DNA of 64,000 nt from Streptomonospora nanhaiensis (GTDB taxonomy: Bacteria > Actinomycetota > Actinomycetes > Streptosporangiales > Streptosporangiaceae): assembly GCF_026642255.1 (NCBI RefSeq), contig NZ_CP113264.1:1984001-2048000 (forward strand), in the 5' to 3' direction. Below, piece by piece: positions 55,335-63,125 of this stretch. Below the pieces are notes generated by a model. That model saw nothing but the letters and a program-made list of their open reading frames with translations, did no database searches and had not been told where the DNA came from. The position numbers and the translations under genes are program-made. Position 1 is the first letter of the stretch; every line of letters starts with the position of its first letter.

Positions 55335-56969
55335 ATGACTGAGGACAGCCGATCGGGAGACCGCGAGGACTCCGGAGCAAACGAGCATGGTGGTGACCGC
55401 TCCGGCGAGCCTGGCGGTCGGGGACGTGGTGAAGGACCCCGCTCCCGATCCGGCTACAGCGGCTCCTGGGACGACAGAGGCGACGACCGGCGGGATGATC
55501 GCGGTGGCTCCCGGGGCCGTGACGACAGTCGGGGCGGGGGTTACCGCGGAGGAGACCGCCGTGACGACCGTGCTCCGCAGGGGGACCGCGGTGGTTTCCG
55601 CGGGCGGGACGACCGTGGCCCCCAGGGCGATCGCGGTGGTTTCCGCGGGCGGGACGATCGCGCTCCGCAGGGTGAGCGTCGTGGCGGCGGTGGTTTCCGC
55701 CGTGACGACCGCGCTCCCCAGGGGGACCGCGGTGGCTATCGCGGGCGGGACGACCGTGGCCCCCAGGGGGACCGTGGTGGCTATCGCGGGCGGGACGACC
55801 GTGGCCCCCAGGGGGACCGTGGTGGCTATCGCGGACGCGACGACCGTGCCCCGCAGGGGGACCGTGGTGGCTATCGCGGGCGGGACGACCGTGCTCCGCA
55901 GGGTGAGCGTCGTGGCGGTGGAGGTTTCCGCCGTGACGACCGCGCTCCCCAGGGGGACCGCGGTGGTTTCCGCGGACGCGACGACCGTGCCCCGCAGGGC
56001 GACCGTGGTGGTTTCCGCGGGCGGGACGACCGTGGTGGTGGAGGTTTCCGGGGCGGGGACCGCCGTGACGACCGGCGCGGAGGAGGTGGCTTCCGGGGCC
56101 GGGACGACCGGCGCGACGACCGTCGCCCTCCCCGTGAGGACCGCGACCCCGCCGACATCCCGCCGCAGCTTCCGGAGGAGGCCACCTTCTCCCAGCTCGA
56201 CCCCGAGACCCGGCGTGACCTCCACTCGCTGCCCAAGTCCCTGGCCGAGCTCATCGGCAAGCACATCGTCGCCGCAGGCATGCTCCTGGACGAGGACCCC
56301 GAGCGGGCCTACGCCCATGCCGCCTACGCCCGCCGCAAGGCGTCGCGTGTCCCCGGTGTGCGCGAGGCCTCCGGTGTGGCCGCCTACACCGTCGGCAAGT
56401 GGCAGGAGGCCCTGTCGGACCTGCGGGCCGCACGCCGGATGAGCGGCCGGGACAGCTTCCTCGCCATCATGGCCGACTGCGAGCGCGGTCTGGGCCGACC
56501 CGAGCGGGCGCTGGAGATCACCGGCGACCCCGCCGCGGCCTCCTTGGACACCGCCGACCGCATCGAGCTGCGGATCGTCGCCGCGGGCGCGCGCCGCGAC
56601 ATGGGTGACGCCAAGGCCGCACTGGCGGAACTCCAGGTTCCGGAGCTCAAGGAGCGCCGGGCCCGTCCGTGGGTCGCCCGCCTGTTCTACGCCTACGCCG
56701 ACGTCCTGGAGGAGCTGGGCCGCGAGGACGACGCACGTGAGTACTTCTCGCGGGCCTCGGCCGTGGACAGCGATGGTGTGACCGACGCCGACGAGAGGCT
56801 GGCCGCGATCGAGGGCGTCGAGCTGGTCGACGTCGACACCGAGGACGGGATCGTCTGGACCGACGCCGAGGAGCAGGAGCTCCCGGAGGCCGACGAGGCC
56901 CCCGCCGGCGAGGGCCGTGACCGTCGTGACGACCGCGGCGGCGGCCGGGCACCGCGGGACAGGTACTGA
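55335..56969 (+). CDS. RGG/RDD-repeat protein with C-terminal TPR-like domain
   Basis: A 544-residue protein. Residues 1-275 are made of Arg/Gly/Asp repeats, including about ten units related to GDRGGYRGRDDRGPQ (45 bp each) and two GERRGGGGFRRDDRAPQ variants. Residues 280-500 form a helical TPR-like domain (RAYAHAAYARRKASRVPGVREA, VGKWQEALSDLRAARRMSG, YADVLEELGREDDAREYFSRA). The acidic end finishes with another RGG-like cluster. RGG repeats bind RNA and can drive phase separation in other organisms. A TPR homologue is common near tyrS in actinobacteria, but the RGG part varies. ATG 55335, 290 bp after 5S. Confidence 0.88.
   Translation: MTEDSRSGDREDSGANEHGGDRSGEPGGRGRGEGPRSRSGYSGSWDDRGDDRRDDRGGSRGRDDSRGGGYRGGDRRDDRAPQGDRGGFRGRDDRGPQGDRGGFRGRDDRAPQGERRGGGGFRRDDRAPQGDRGGYRGRDDRGPQGDRGGYRGRDDRGPQGDRGGYRGRDDRAPQGDRGGYRGRDDRAPQGERRGGGGFRRDDRAPQGDRGGFRGRDDRAPQGDRGGFRGRDDRGGGGFRGGDRRDDRRGGGGFRGRDDRRDDRRPPREDRDPADIPPQLPEEATFSQLDPETRRDLHSLPKSLAELIGKHIVAAGMLLDEDPERAYAHAAYARRKASRVPGVREASGVAAYTVGKWQEALSDLRAARRMSGRDSFLAIMADCERGLGRPERALEITGDPAAASLDTADRIELRIVAAGARRDMGDAKAALAELQVPELKERRARPWVARLFYAYADVLEELGREDDAREYFSRASAVDSDGVTDADERLAAIEGVELVDVDTEDGIVWTDAEEQELPEADEAPAGEGRDRRDDRGGGRAPRDRY
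55560..56045 (+). repeat. 45-bp tandem repeat region in the RGG protein gene
   Basis: Tandem units encode GDRGG(F/Y)RGRDDR(G/A)PQ, broken twice by a 51-bp variant (GERRGGGGFRRDDRAPQ). The order suggests that a block of several units ending in the variant was itself duplicated. The same composition gives long spurious frames on both strands. Confidence 0.85.
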
Positions 56970-57034
56970 GCCCGTTCCGGGACACCGACGGCACCGCGCC
57001 GCCGGGCGGTGAACAGCCGCTCGGCGGCGCCGTC

Positions 57035-57463
57035 GTGCGCCTGGGGGCGCTCCCCGGAGCCCACGACTCGGTGGTCTGCCTGACCTACGACGGCGACCGC
57101 CCCCTGCTCGTCCGCCACAGGGACCGGGGCTGGGAGTTCCCGGGAGGCCATTGCGAACCCGGCGAGACGGTCGAGGACACCGCCCGGCGGGAGGCGCGCG
57201 AAGAGGCGGGCGCCACCCTGGGCGAGGTCGGGGTCGTGGGCCACTACGTCCTCGCGAGCGGGCACGTCACCGTCGTCACCCACGCCCGGGTGACCGGGCT
57301 GGAACCCCTGAGCGGGGATTTCGAGACCGTGGGGGTGCGGTCCTTCGACGTCCTGCCCGCCGACCGGGAGCTGTCCTGGGCGGACGGCGTCTACGCGCAC
57401 CTCCTGCGGGAGCTGGGGCTGCCCGGGGCCCCGGCCGCTCAGCCCCCGACCGCCCTGGAGTAG
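57035..57463 (+). CDS. Nudix hydrolase
   Basis: A 142-residue Nudix protein with a perfect Nudix box (GHCEPGETVEDTARREAREEAG, residues about 35-57). Such enzymes hydrolyse nucleoside diphosphate derivatives; the substrate is unknown. GTG 57035 is the first usable start. It lies 65 bp after the RGG gene in the same direction, and its end overlaps the convergent GNAT gene by 25 bp. Confidence 0.88.
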   Translation: MRLGALPGAHDSVVCLTYDGDRPLLVRHRDRGWEFPGGHCEPGETVEDTARREAREEAGATLGEVGVVGHYVLASGHVTVVTHARVTGLEPLSGDFETVGVRSFDVLPADRELSWADGVYAHLLRELGLPGAPAAQPPTALE

Positions 57464-58386
57464 ACGGTCGCGGCTGCGACCGGTTCGTACCCGAGCCGCC
57501 GGTTGACGGCCAGCATCGGCGCGTTGTCCTCGTGGTTCCCGGTGTAGGCGCGCTCGGCGCCCCGGTCCCGGGCCAGGTGCAGGGCCGCGGTCTTCGCGTA
57601 GCCGGCGAGACCCCGCCCGCGGTACTCGCGCAGGACCCCCGTCATCGCCGACTCGACGCGGCTGCCGCCGTCGGACGTGTAGCAGGTCATACCGACCGGT
57701 GCGCCGTCGACCAGGATCACCTGGCTCACGGCGTGGTCGTTGTCCGGGCGGGGCCACACGGTGGAGCGCCACTCGTCGTAGGACATGAACCGGCCGTCGT
57801 TGTCCGCGCCGGGCTCGTCGGCGGTGGTGAGGCGGTCGATGTCGTAGACGGGCCGCGGGTCGTCCGCGAACCGCTCGAAGGGGCGGAGCTCCACCCCCTC
57901 GGGCGCGGGCGGGACCTCCGGCAGGTCCTCCAGGTCCAGGCCCAGGACGTGATGGCTCTCGACCGGGCTGTAGCCGCGCTCCGCCAGCAGTGCCGCGAAG
58001 TCCTCTCCGCCGACCTGCACGCCCTCCCCGGCCGCCTCCGCCCGCAGGCTCCCGGCCCCCCGCGCGACCAGGACGGCCTCCGAGGCGTCCAGGAGGCGGG
58101 AGTCGAGGCCGGTGCCCAGATGCGTCGCGGCGACCGAGGCGAGGACCGACACCCCGGTCCTCGGGGTGGCCTCTCCGCCGCGCCGGAGTACGGCGCGTAT
58201 GTGGCCGACCACGCTCCCGTCCTCCTCCACGGCGATGAGGACGGTCTCCTCGAACTCGGCCGAAGGGTGGTCCAGCCGCCAGAGGACGACCTCCTCCGTC
58301 AGCACGCGGCACGGGTTCGTCCGGTGGAGGAGGGAGAAGAGACCGGGTGTGTCGGCCCGTCGGGCCTGGCGGATCTCGACTGTCAT
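57439..58386 (-). CDS. GNAT-family N-acetyltransferase (two GNAT halves)
   Basis: A 315-residue protein with two GNAT-like halves (about 1-150 and 165-315). The second has the acetyl-CoA loop VLREYRGRGLAGYAKTAAL and the late NAPMLAVNRRLGYEPV. The first half is degenerate. Comparable tandem GNATs in actinobacteria include mycothiol synthase-like proteins, but the sequence is not close enough to claim that activity. Confidence 0.85.
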   Translation of the reverse strand: MTVEIRQARRADTPGLFSLLHRTNPCRVLTEEVVLWRLDHPSAEFEETVLIAVEEDGSVVGHIRAVLRRGGEATPRTGVSVLASVAATHLGTGLDSRLLDASEAVLVARGAGSLRAEAAGEGVQVGGEDFAALLAERGYSPVESHHVLGLDLEDLPEVPPAPEGVELRPFERFADDPRPVYDIDRLTTADEPGADNDGRFMSYDEWRSTVWPRPDNDHAVSQVILVDGAPVGMTCYTSDGGSRVESAMTGVLREYRGRGLAGYAKTAALHLARDRGAERAYTGNHEDNAPMLAVNRRLGYEPVAAATVYSRAVGG

Positions 58387-58451
58387 GCGGCGAGACTAGG
58401 TGAGCCCGACGGGGGCCGCACCCCCTTTTCCGCAAGGCCGGGGTCCGAGCC

Positions 58452-59459
58452 TCAGGAGCGCTCCCCGTCCGCCTTCCGCTCGGCCTGCTCCTGCGCGAGC
58501 CGGTCCAGCCAGTGCACGATGCCGGACACGTTGGTCTCCGGTCCGGCGAGGATGTCGAGGACCGCGGCGGACTCCGGCGGTGCGTCGGCGGGGAGCGGGC
58601 TGTACCTGGAGACCACCTTGTCCCGGACCATGGCGATGGCGTGGTCGAGGTCCCCGGTGGTCCCGTGGGACTCGCGCACCGTCTCCACCCACAGGCGGAG
58701 TTCGCCCTCGGCCTTGTCGAGGGTCTCCGGGACCGCCGTGACCGCACCGAAGTGGGAGAACATCAGCCGCTGGGCGCCGATGTCCCCGAAGAGCCGGAGG
58801 GTGCGCAGGCACGCGTCCAGGTCGAAGTCCGGCGGCGGGGTGGCGGGGCTGACGTCCCCGGTGAGCGGCCTGTACACGCCCAGCGCGTCGCCGACGTAGA
58901 GGTCGCCGGTGAGGGAGTCCACCAGGCCCATGTGGTGCTTGGCGTGTCCGGGCGCGTAGTGGGAGACGAGTGTTCGGCCGCCGCCGAGGTCGATCTCACC
59001 CGTCTCGCCCACAGCGCGGATCCGCGCGGCGTCGGTGGGGCTCATGTGCCCGAACAGGGTCTCCAACCTGTCGCCCCACACCATGGCGGCGCTGGCCATC
59101 AGCCGGCTCGGGTCGGCCAGGTGGCGGGCGCCGCGCTCGTGCACCACGATCTCGGCGTTGGGGAACAGGGCGGCCATGTCACCGGTGCCGCCCGCGTGGT
59201 CCAGGTGGATGTGGGTGACGACGATGGTGGCCAGGTCCTCGGGTGCGAGCCCCAGGCGCGTGACGGCGCCGTGCAGGACGCGGGCCGAGGCGGCGGTGCC
59301 GACCTCGACGACGCAGGGCCGTTCGGACCGGATGAGGTAGCTCGACACGACCCCCGGGTATCCGGCGAGCATCGTGTCGATGGCGAAGATGTCGTCGCCC
59401 AGGGGGGTGATCCCCTCGGGCGGACCGCTCACGTCCACGTCGTCGTGCACGGCAAGCAC
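58452..59459 (-). CDS. MBL-fold metallo-hydrolase
   Basis: A 335-residue metallo-beta-lactamase-fold enzyme. The metal site is THIHLDHAGG, with further ligands in APGHAKHHMG (His) and VGDALG (Asp). A C-terminal helical extension (about 245-335) goes beyond the core. GTG 59459 has GAGGG 7 bp upstream. The substrate (thioester, lactone or other) is not defined. Transcribed away from the SSB-like gene. Confidence 0.88.
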   Translation of the reverse strand: MLAVHDDVDVSGPPEGITPLGDDIFAIDTMLAGYPGVVSSYLIRSERPCVVEVGTAASARVLHGAVTRLGLAPEDLATIVVTHIHLDHAGGTGDMAALFPNAEIVVHERGARHLADPSRLMASAAMVWGDRLETLFGHMSPTDAARIRAVGETGEIDLGGGRTLVSHYAPGHAKHHMGLVDSLTGDLYVGDALGVYRPLTGDVSPATPPPDFDLDACLRTLRLFGDIGAQRLMFSHFGAVTAVPETLDKAEGELRLWVETVRESHGTTGDLDHAIAMVRDKVVSRYSPLPADAPPESAAVLDILAGPETNVSGIVHWLDRLAQEQAERKADGERS

Positions 59460-59637
59460 CCCTGTTCCCTCGGTTGTGTGCGGTACGGGAAGGACCTGTC
59501 CCGAACCGAATCCGACTCTAGGACAAGGGCGTCATGACAGGTCGGACCGGGGGCGGAGTAGAGGGGCGGGTCGTGCCGGGCCGGCGGGCGTCCGGGGCAG
59601 GACCCGCGGCGCGCGGGCCGGTGCGGGTCGCCGAAGG

Positions 59638-59646
59638 TTGTCCACA
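59638..59646 (+). promoter_or_regulatory. DnaA-box-like sequence before the SSB-like gene
   Basis: TTGTCCACA, identical to the one at 44927, 155 bp upstream of the SSB-like gene. It could link that gene to replication control, or be chance. Confidence 0.4.
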
Positions 59647-59800
59647 GGTTCCGGCGGGGCCTTCCCCGCGGGGGCGGGCCGGGCGATCCTGGAGGTCAGC
59701 GCAGACGCCCCGACCAGCCGCGGAGCGCCGGACCCCCGGCGGCCTCCCAGCCCTCCGCCGTGTCGCGCCCCTTCCCCCGCCCACCATCCCAGGAGGACGC

Positions 59801-60319
59801 ATGCGACAGGAGACGGCGGTCGCCCGGCGGCGTGCCGCGGCCCGCCCACCGACCGAACAGCCCGGCACCGCGACAGAACCCCCTCCCGGACCCGGCGCCC
59901 GCGCGGTCGACCGCCGTGGGGAGCCGGACCCCTCCGACGGGGCCGGAGCCCGACGCGAGCCGGGCCACCGCAACGAGATCGTGGTCGCGGGGCGTGTCAC
60001 CGCGGAGCCCCTCGTGCGCGAGCTCCCCAGCGGGGACCGTGTCGCCACCTGGCGGGTCTGCGTGGCCAGGCCGACCGACAGCCGGTACGCCGGCCGGGGG
60101 GTCGACTCGATCACCTGCGCCAGCTTCGACCAGGACCTGCACGAGGGGATCCGCGCCTGGAGGCTGGGCGACGTGGTCCAGATGAGCGGGGAGCTGCGCC
60201 GCCGTACCTGGCGCGGGCGGGAGGGGGTTCGCAGTGTCTGCGAGGTGGAGGCGAGGACCGCGACGCTGGTCCGCGCGGCCGAATCGGGGCACGGCGGGCG
60301 CGAGGAGCCGGGGCGGTGA
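59801..60319 (+). CDS. Single-strand DNA-binding-like protein (OB fold)
   Basis: A 172-residue OB-fold protein. A disordered basic/Pro-rich N-terminal extension of about 55 residues precedes the SSB-like core (NEIVVAGRVTAEPLVRELPSGDRVATWRV, FDQDLHEGIRAWRLGDVVQMSGELRRRTW). The acidic C-terminal tip (DDDIPF-type) by which SSB recruits partners is absent; it ends GGREEPGR. It is therefore a paralogue rather than the main ssb. ATG 59801 with a perfect AGGAGG. Confidence 0.85.
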   Translation: MRQETAVARRRAAARPPTEQPGTATEPPPGPGARAVDRRGEPDPSDGAGARREPGHRNEIVVAGRVTAEPLVRELPSGDRVATWRVCVARPTDSRYAGRGVDSITCASFDQDLHEGIRAWRLGDVVQMSGELRRRTWRGREGVRSVCEVEARTATLVRAAESGHGGREEPGR

Positions 60320-60336
60320 GGCCGCGGCTCGGGTGC

Positions 60337-61344
60337 TCACCAGCCCAGGCGGGCCAGAACGCCGCGCGCGGCCGGGCCGCCAGGGTCCACCGTGGCGTCC
60401 GCCCACACGGCCGCGCACAGGGCACGGAGGCCGTCCAACCGGTCGCCCGTCCCTTCGATCGCCGGAGCGCCCCCGGTGACGGTCACCGTCCACCCGCCGC
60501 AGCGGGCCCCGTGGCCGGTGTGCGCCACCTCCGGGTGCGTGTCGTTCATGCCCGACACGTCCCACGCCAGGTAGGCGGGCCGCTGGTGCGCGGGGGCCGC
60601 GAGGACGTCCGCGGGCGCGGTCACCCCGGACAGCACCAGCAGGCCTGCCGCGCCGTGCACGGTGGCCCCCTCGATGTCGGTGTCGAGGCGGTCTCCGACG
60701 ATGAGCGGGTTGCGGGCGCCGGTACGTCGGATGCCCTCCTCGTGCAGGGGGCGCATCGGCTTTCCGGCGACGACGGGCTCGACCCCGGTGGCGTGCGCGA
60801 TCACCCGGACGAACGACCCGTTGGCCGGAGTGGCGCCCCACTCGCTGGGCGCGGTGGCGTCGGCGTTGCTGGCCACGTACAGCGCGCCGCGCGCCACCGC
60901 GAGCGCCCCCTGGTCGAGCAGGTCCCGGCTCATGCTCCGCGAGTACCCCTGGACCACGGCCACGACCGAGTCCGAGGCCACCGTCACCGGGCGCAGGCCC
61001 ATCTTCCGGACCGCCTGCCGCAGGCCGGTGTCGCCCACGACGAGGACGTCCGAGCCCGCCGGGTGGCGCTCGCTCACGAGCCTGGCGGCCGCCTCGGCAG
61101 AAGTCACCACGTCGTCGGGTGCCGCGGCCACCCCCAACTGCGTGAGGTGTTCGGCGATCCGGGCGGGGGTGCGGCCGGCGTTGTTGGTCACGAACGCCAC
61201 CTTGGCGCCGGCGGCTCGCGCCTTGCCCACCGCCTCCGGGGCTGCGGGCACCGCGTGCGGGCCGATGTACACGACCCCGTCCAGGTCCAGGAGCATCGCG
61301 TCGTAGAGCGTGTTCAGGGGACGGTCTGCGGCGAGCAGGGACAT
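60337..61344 (-). CDS. HAD-IIA (NagD-like) hydrolase
   Basis: A 335-residue phosphatase. Motif I DLDGVVYIG, motif II TNNAGRTP, motif III GKPMRPL and motif IV VGDRLDTDIEGA are all present. The C-terminal 60 residues extend past the fold. Substrates in this group include nucleotides and sugar phosphates. ATG 61344 with an MSLLAADRPL start; an upstream in-frame extension lacks family sequence. In Streptomyces a HAD-IIA gene follows the TPR gene and precedes DUF1015, as here, apart from inserted genes. Confidence 0.92.
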   Translation of the reverse strand: MSLLAADRPLNTLYDAMLLDLDGVVYIGPHAVPAAPEAVGKARAAGAKVAFVTNNAGRTPARIAEHLTQLGVAAAPDDVVTSAEAAARLVSERHPAGSDVLVVGDTGLRQAVRKMGLRPVTVASDSVVAVVQGYSRSMSRDLLDQGALAVARGALYVASNADATAPSEWGATPANGSFVRVIAHATGVEPVVAGKPMRPLHEEGIRRTGARNPLIVGDRLDTDIEGATVHGAAGLLVLSGVTAPADVLAAPAHQRPAYLAWDVSGMNDTHPEVAHTGHGARCGGWTVTVTGGAPAIEGTGDRLDGLRALCAAVWADATVDPGGPAARGVLARLGW

Positions 61345-61625
61345 GTCGGGGAACCTGTTCCGTGCGGTGGCGTGGTCGGTGTTCAGGCTATGGCCTGGCC
61401 TCCGGCCCCCGTGACCGCGCACCCCCGCAACGGGTGTGCCCTGTGTCGCACGGGGCCGGAGTCGGCCCCCGGCCCCTTTCGGCGGCAGCGGTGGCGGGGG
61501 CCCGGCCGGGACGGGCGGTCGCCGCCGTAGGGGGCCGGCCCCACCGGGCGGGTGCGGAGAACCCCAGGTCGGTACTGCGGCCGGCTCCGTGGCGCCGGAG
61601 GCGCGCCGGCGAACACCATGGACCC

Positions 61626-63125
61626 ATGTTCAGACTTCCCGCGGCGCTGCTCGCCGCCTCCGTCCTCCTCCTCGCCGGGAATCCGGCCGCCGCGGACACG
61701 GCGGACCCCGGGGGAGGGGGGCTGACCCCCGGCGCCGTGGACGCCTACCTGGACGACTACCTGGCGTCCTCGCCGCTGCCCGGCGCCGCGGTCGCCGTCA
61801 CCCGGGGCGCCGACGTGGTCCACGTCGCGGGGTACGGCACCGACTCCGGGGGCCGGCCGATCACCGCCGACACCCCGATGGGCGTGGCCTCCGTCAGCAA
61901 GGCGTTCACCGCCCTGGCGGTCATGCAGCTCGTGGAGGAGGGGGATGTCGGGCTCGACGACCGTGTGGCCGAGCGGCTGCCCGGGTTCACCCTCGCCGAC
62001 CCGCGCGGCGCGGAGATCACCGTCCGCCAGCTGCTCACCCACACCTCCGGGATGTCCGACACCGCCTTCCGCGAGAAGAGCGAACCCGCCCCCGACGACC
62101 TCTCCGGCGCGGTCGCCCGGCTGGCGGGCGCCGGTCTGGCCGCGGAGCCGGGCACGGAGGTGAACTACCACAACCCCAACTACCACGTGGCGGCACGCCT
62201 GGTGGAGGCCGTCAGCGGCCTGCCCTTCGGCGAGTTCCTCGAGCAGCGCACGTTCGCGCCCCTGGGCATGGACGACACGGTCACCGTCGACACCGTCGGA
62301 GAGGTCTTCGAGGCCGGGGTGGCCAGGGGGCACGTCGGTGTCCTGGGGAACGCCGTCCCCGCCGTCGAACCCGCGAGCTACGTCAACGGCGCCGGGGGCA
62401 TGGTCACCACCGCCGCGGACATGGCCCGGTGGCTCGTCGCGCAGAACAGCGGGGGCCGGGGCGCGGACGGTGCGCGCATCCTCTCGGAGGAGGGCGTCGC
62501 CGCCACCCACGCCCCGCTGGGGGGAGGCGCCGGAGGGGAGCGCAAGGGGCTGGGCTGGGACGTCGGAGAGACACCCGCCGGTGCGCCGATGCTCTCGCAC
62601 GGCGGCATCCAGTTCACCTACACCGCCCACCAGGCGCTCCTGCCGGAGAGCGGCCACGGGATCGCGGTGATGGCCAACACCGGACTGGGAGGCGCCGACG
62701 CCTCGGCGCTGCTCCACGGACTGGTCGCCCTGGCCGACGGTGGCGAGCCGTCGCCTCCCGCCGGACCGTTCCTGCTGGTGGTGGACGCGGTCCTGGCGGG
62801 CCTGGCCGTGTCGGCGTGCTTCCTGGCCGTCCGGGGCGTGCGCGGAGCCGGGAGGTGGGCCGCCGCGGCGAGGGAGCGGGCCCGGTGGCGCACCGCGCTC
62901 CGGCTGGTACCGGGCCTCGCCGTGGTCTGCGCCGCGGTGGTCCCGCACCGGCTGGTGGCGCTGCTCGCCCAGGGCCGGGACCTCACATGGCTCCAGAGCC
63001 TCTACACCGCGCCCACGGCCGTGGTGCTCCTGGTGACCGCCGCGCTGGCCTTCGCCGCGGTGTACGCGGCGCGGGCGGCCGCGCTGGCCCGCCCGCGCCG
63101 GCCGCTCAGTCCAGAACCCTCATGA
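61626..63125 (+). CDS. Serine hydrolase, class C beta-lactamase-like, with C-terminal membrane helices
   Basis: A 499-residue protein with a signal peptide (MFRLPAALLAASVLLLAGNPAAA). The hydrolase domain has SVSK (nucleophile), YHN (from NYHNPNYH) and SHGG in place of the KTG triad. Three hydrophobic helices follow (about 375-397, 432-455, 470-490), so the enzyme is membrane-anchored at its C-terminus and faces outside. Such proteins are D,D-peptidases or esterases. It overlaps the convergent DUF1015 gene by 20 bp. Confidence 0.88.
   Translation: MFRLPAALLAASVLLLAGNPAAADTADPGGGGLTPGAVDAYLDDYLASSPLPGAAVAVTRGADVVHVAGYGTDSGGRPITADTPMGVASVSKAFTALAVMQLVEEGDVGLDDRVAERLPGFTLADPRGAEITVRQLLTHTSGMSDTAFREKSEPAPDDLSGAVARLAGAGLAAEPGTEVNYHNPNYHVAARLVEAVSGLPFGEFLEQRTFAPLGMDDTVTVDTVGEVFEAGVARGHVGVLGNAVPAVEPASYVNGAGGMVTTAADMARWLVAQNSGGRGADGARILSEEGVAATHAPLGGGAGGERKGLGWDVGETPAGAPMLSHGGIQFTYTAHQALLPESGHGIAVMANTGLGGADASALLHGLVALADGGEPSPPAGPFLLVVDAVLAGLAVSACFLAVRGVRGAGRWAAAARERARWRTALRLVPGLAVVCAAVVPHRLVALLAQGRDLTWLQSLYTAPTAVVLLVTAALAFAAVYAARAAALARPRRPLSPEPS

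Noticed and set aside
55275..56318. Long Val/Thr/Pro-rich frames on both strands of the RGG repeat
   Set aside because: They arise from the 45-bp tandem repeat read in other frames. The + frame from 55335 joins a real helical domain at its C-terminus and is the coding one.
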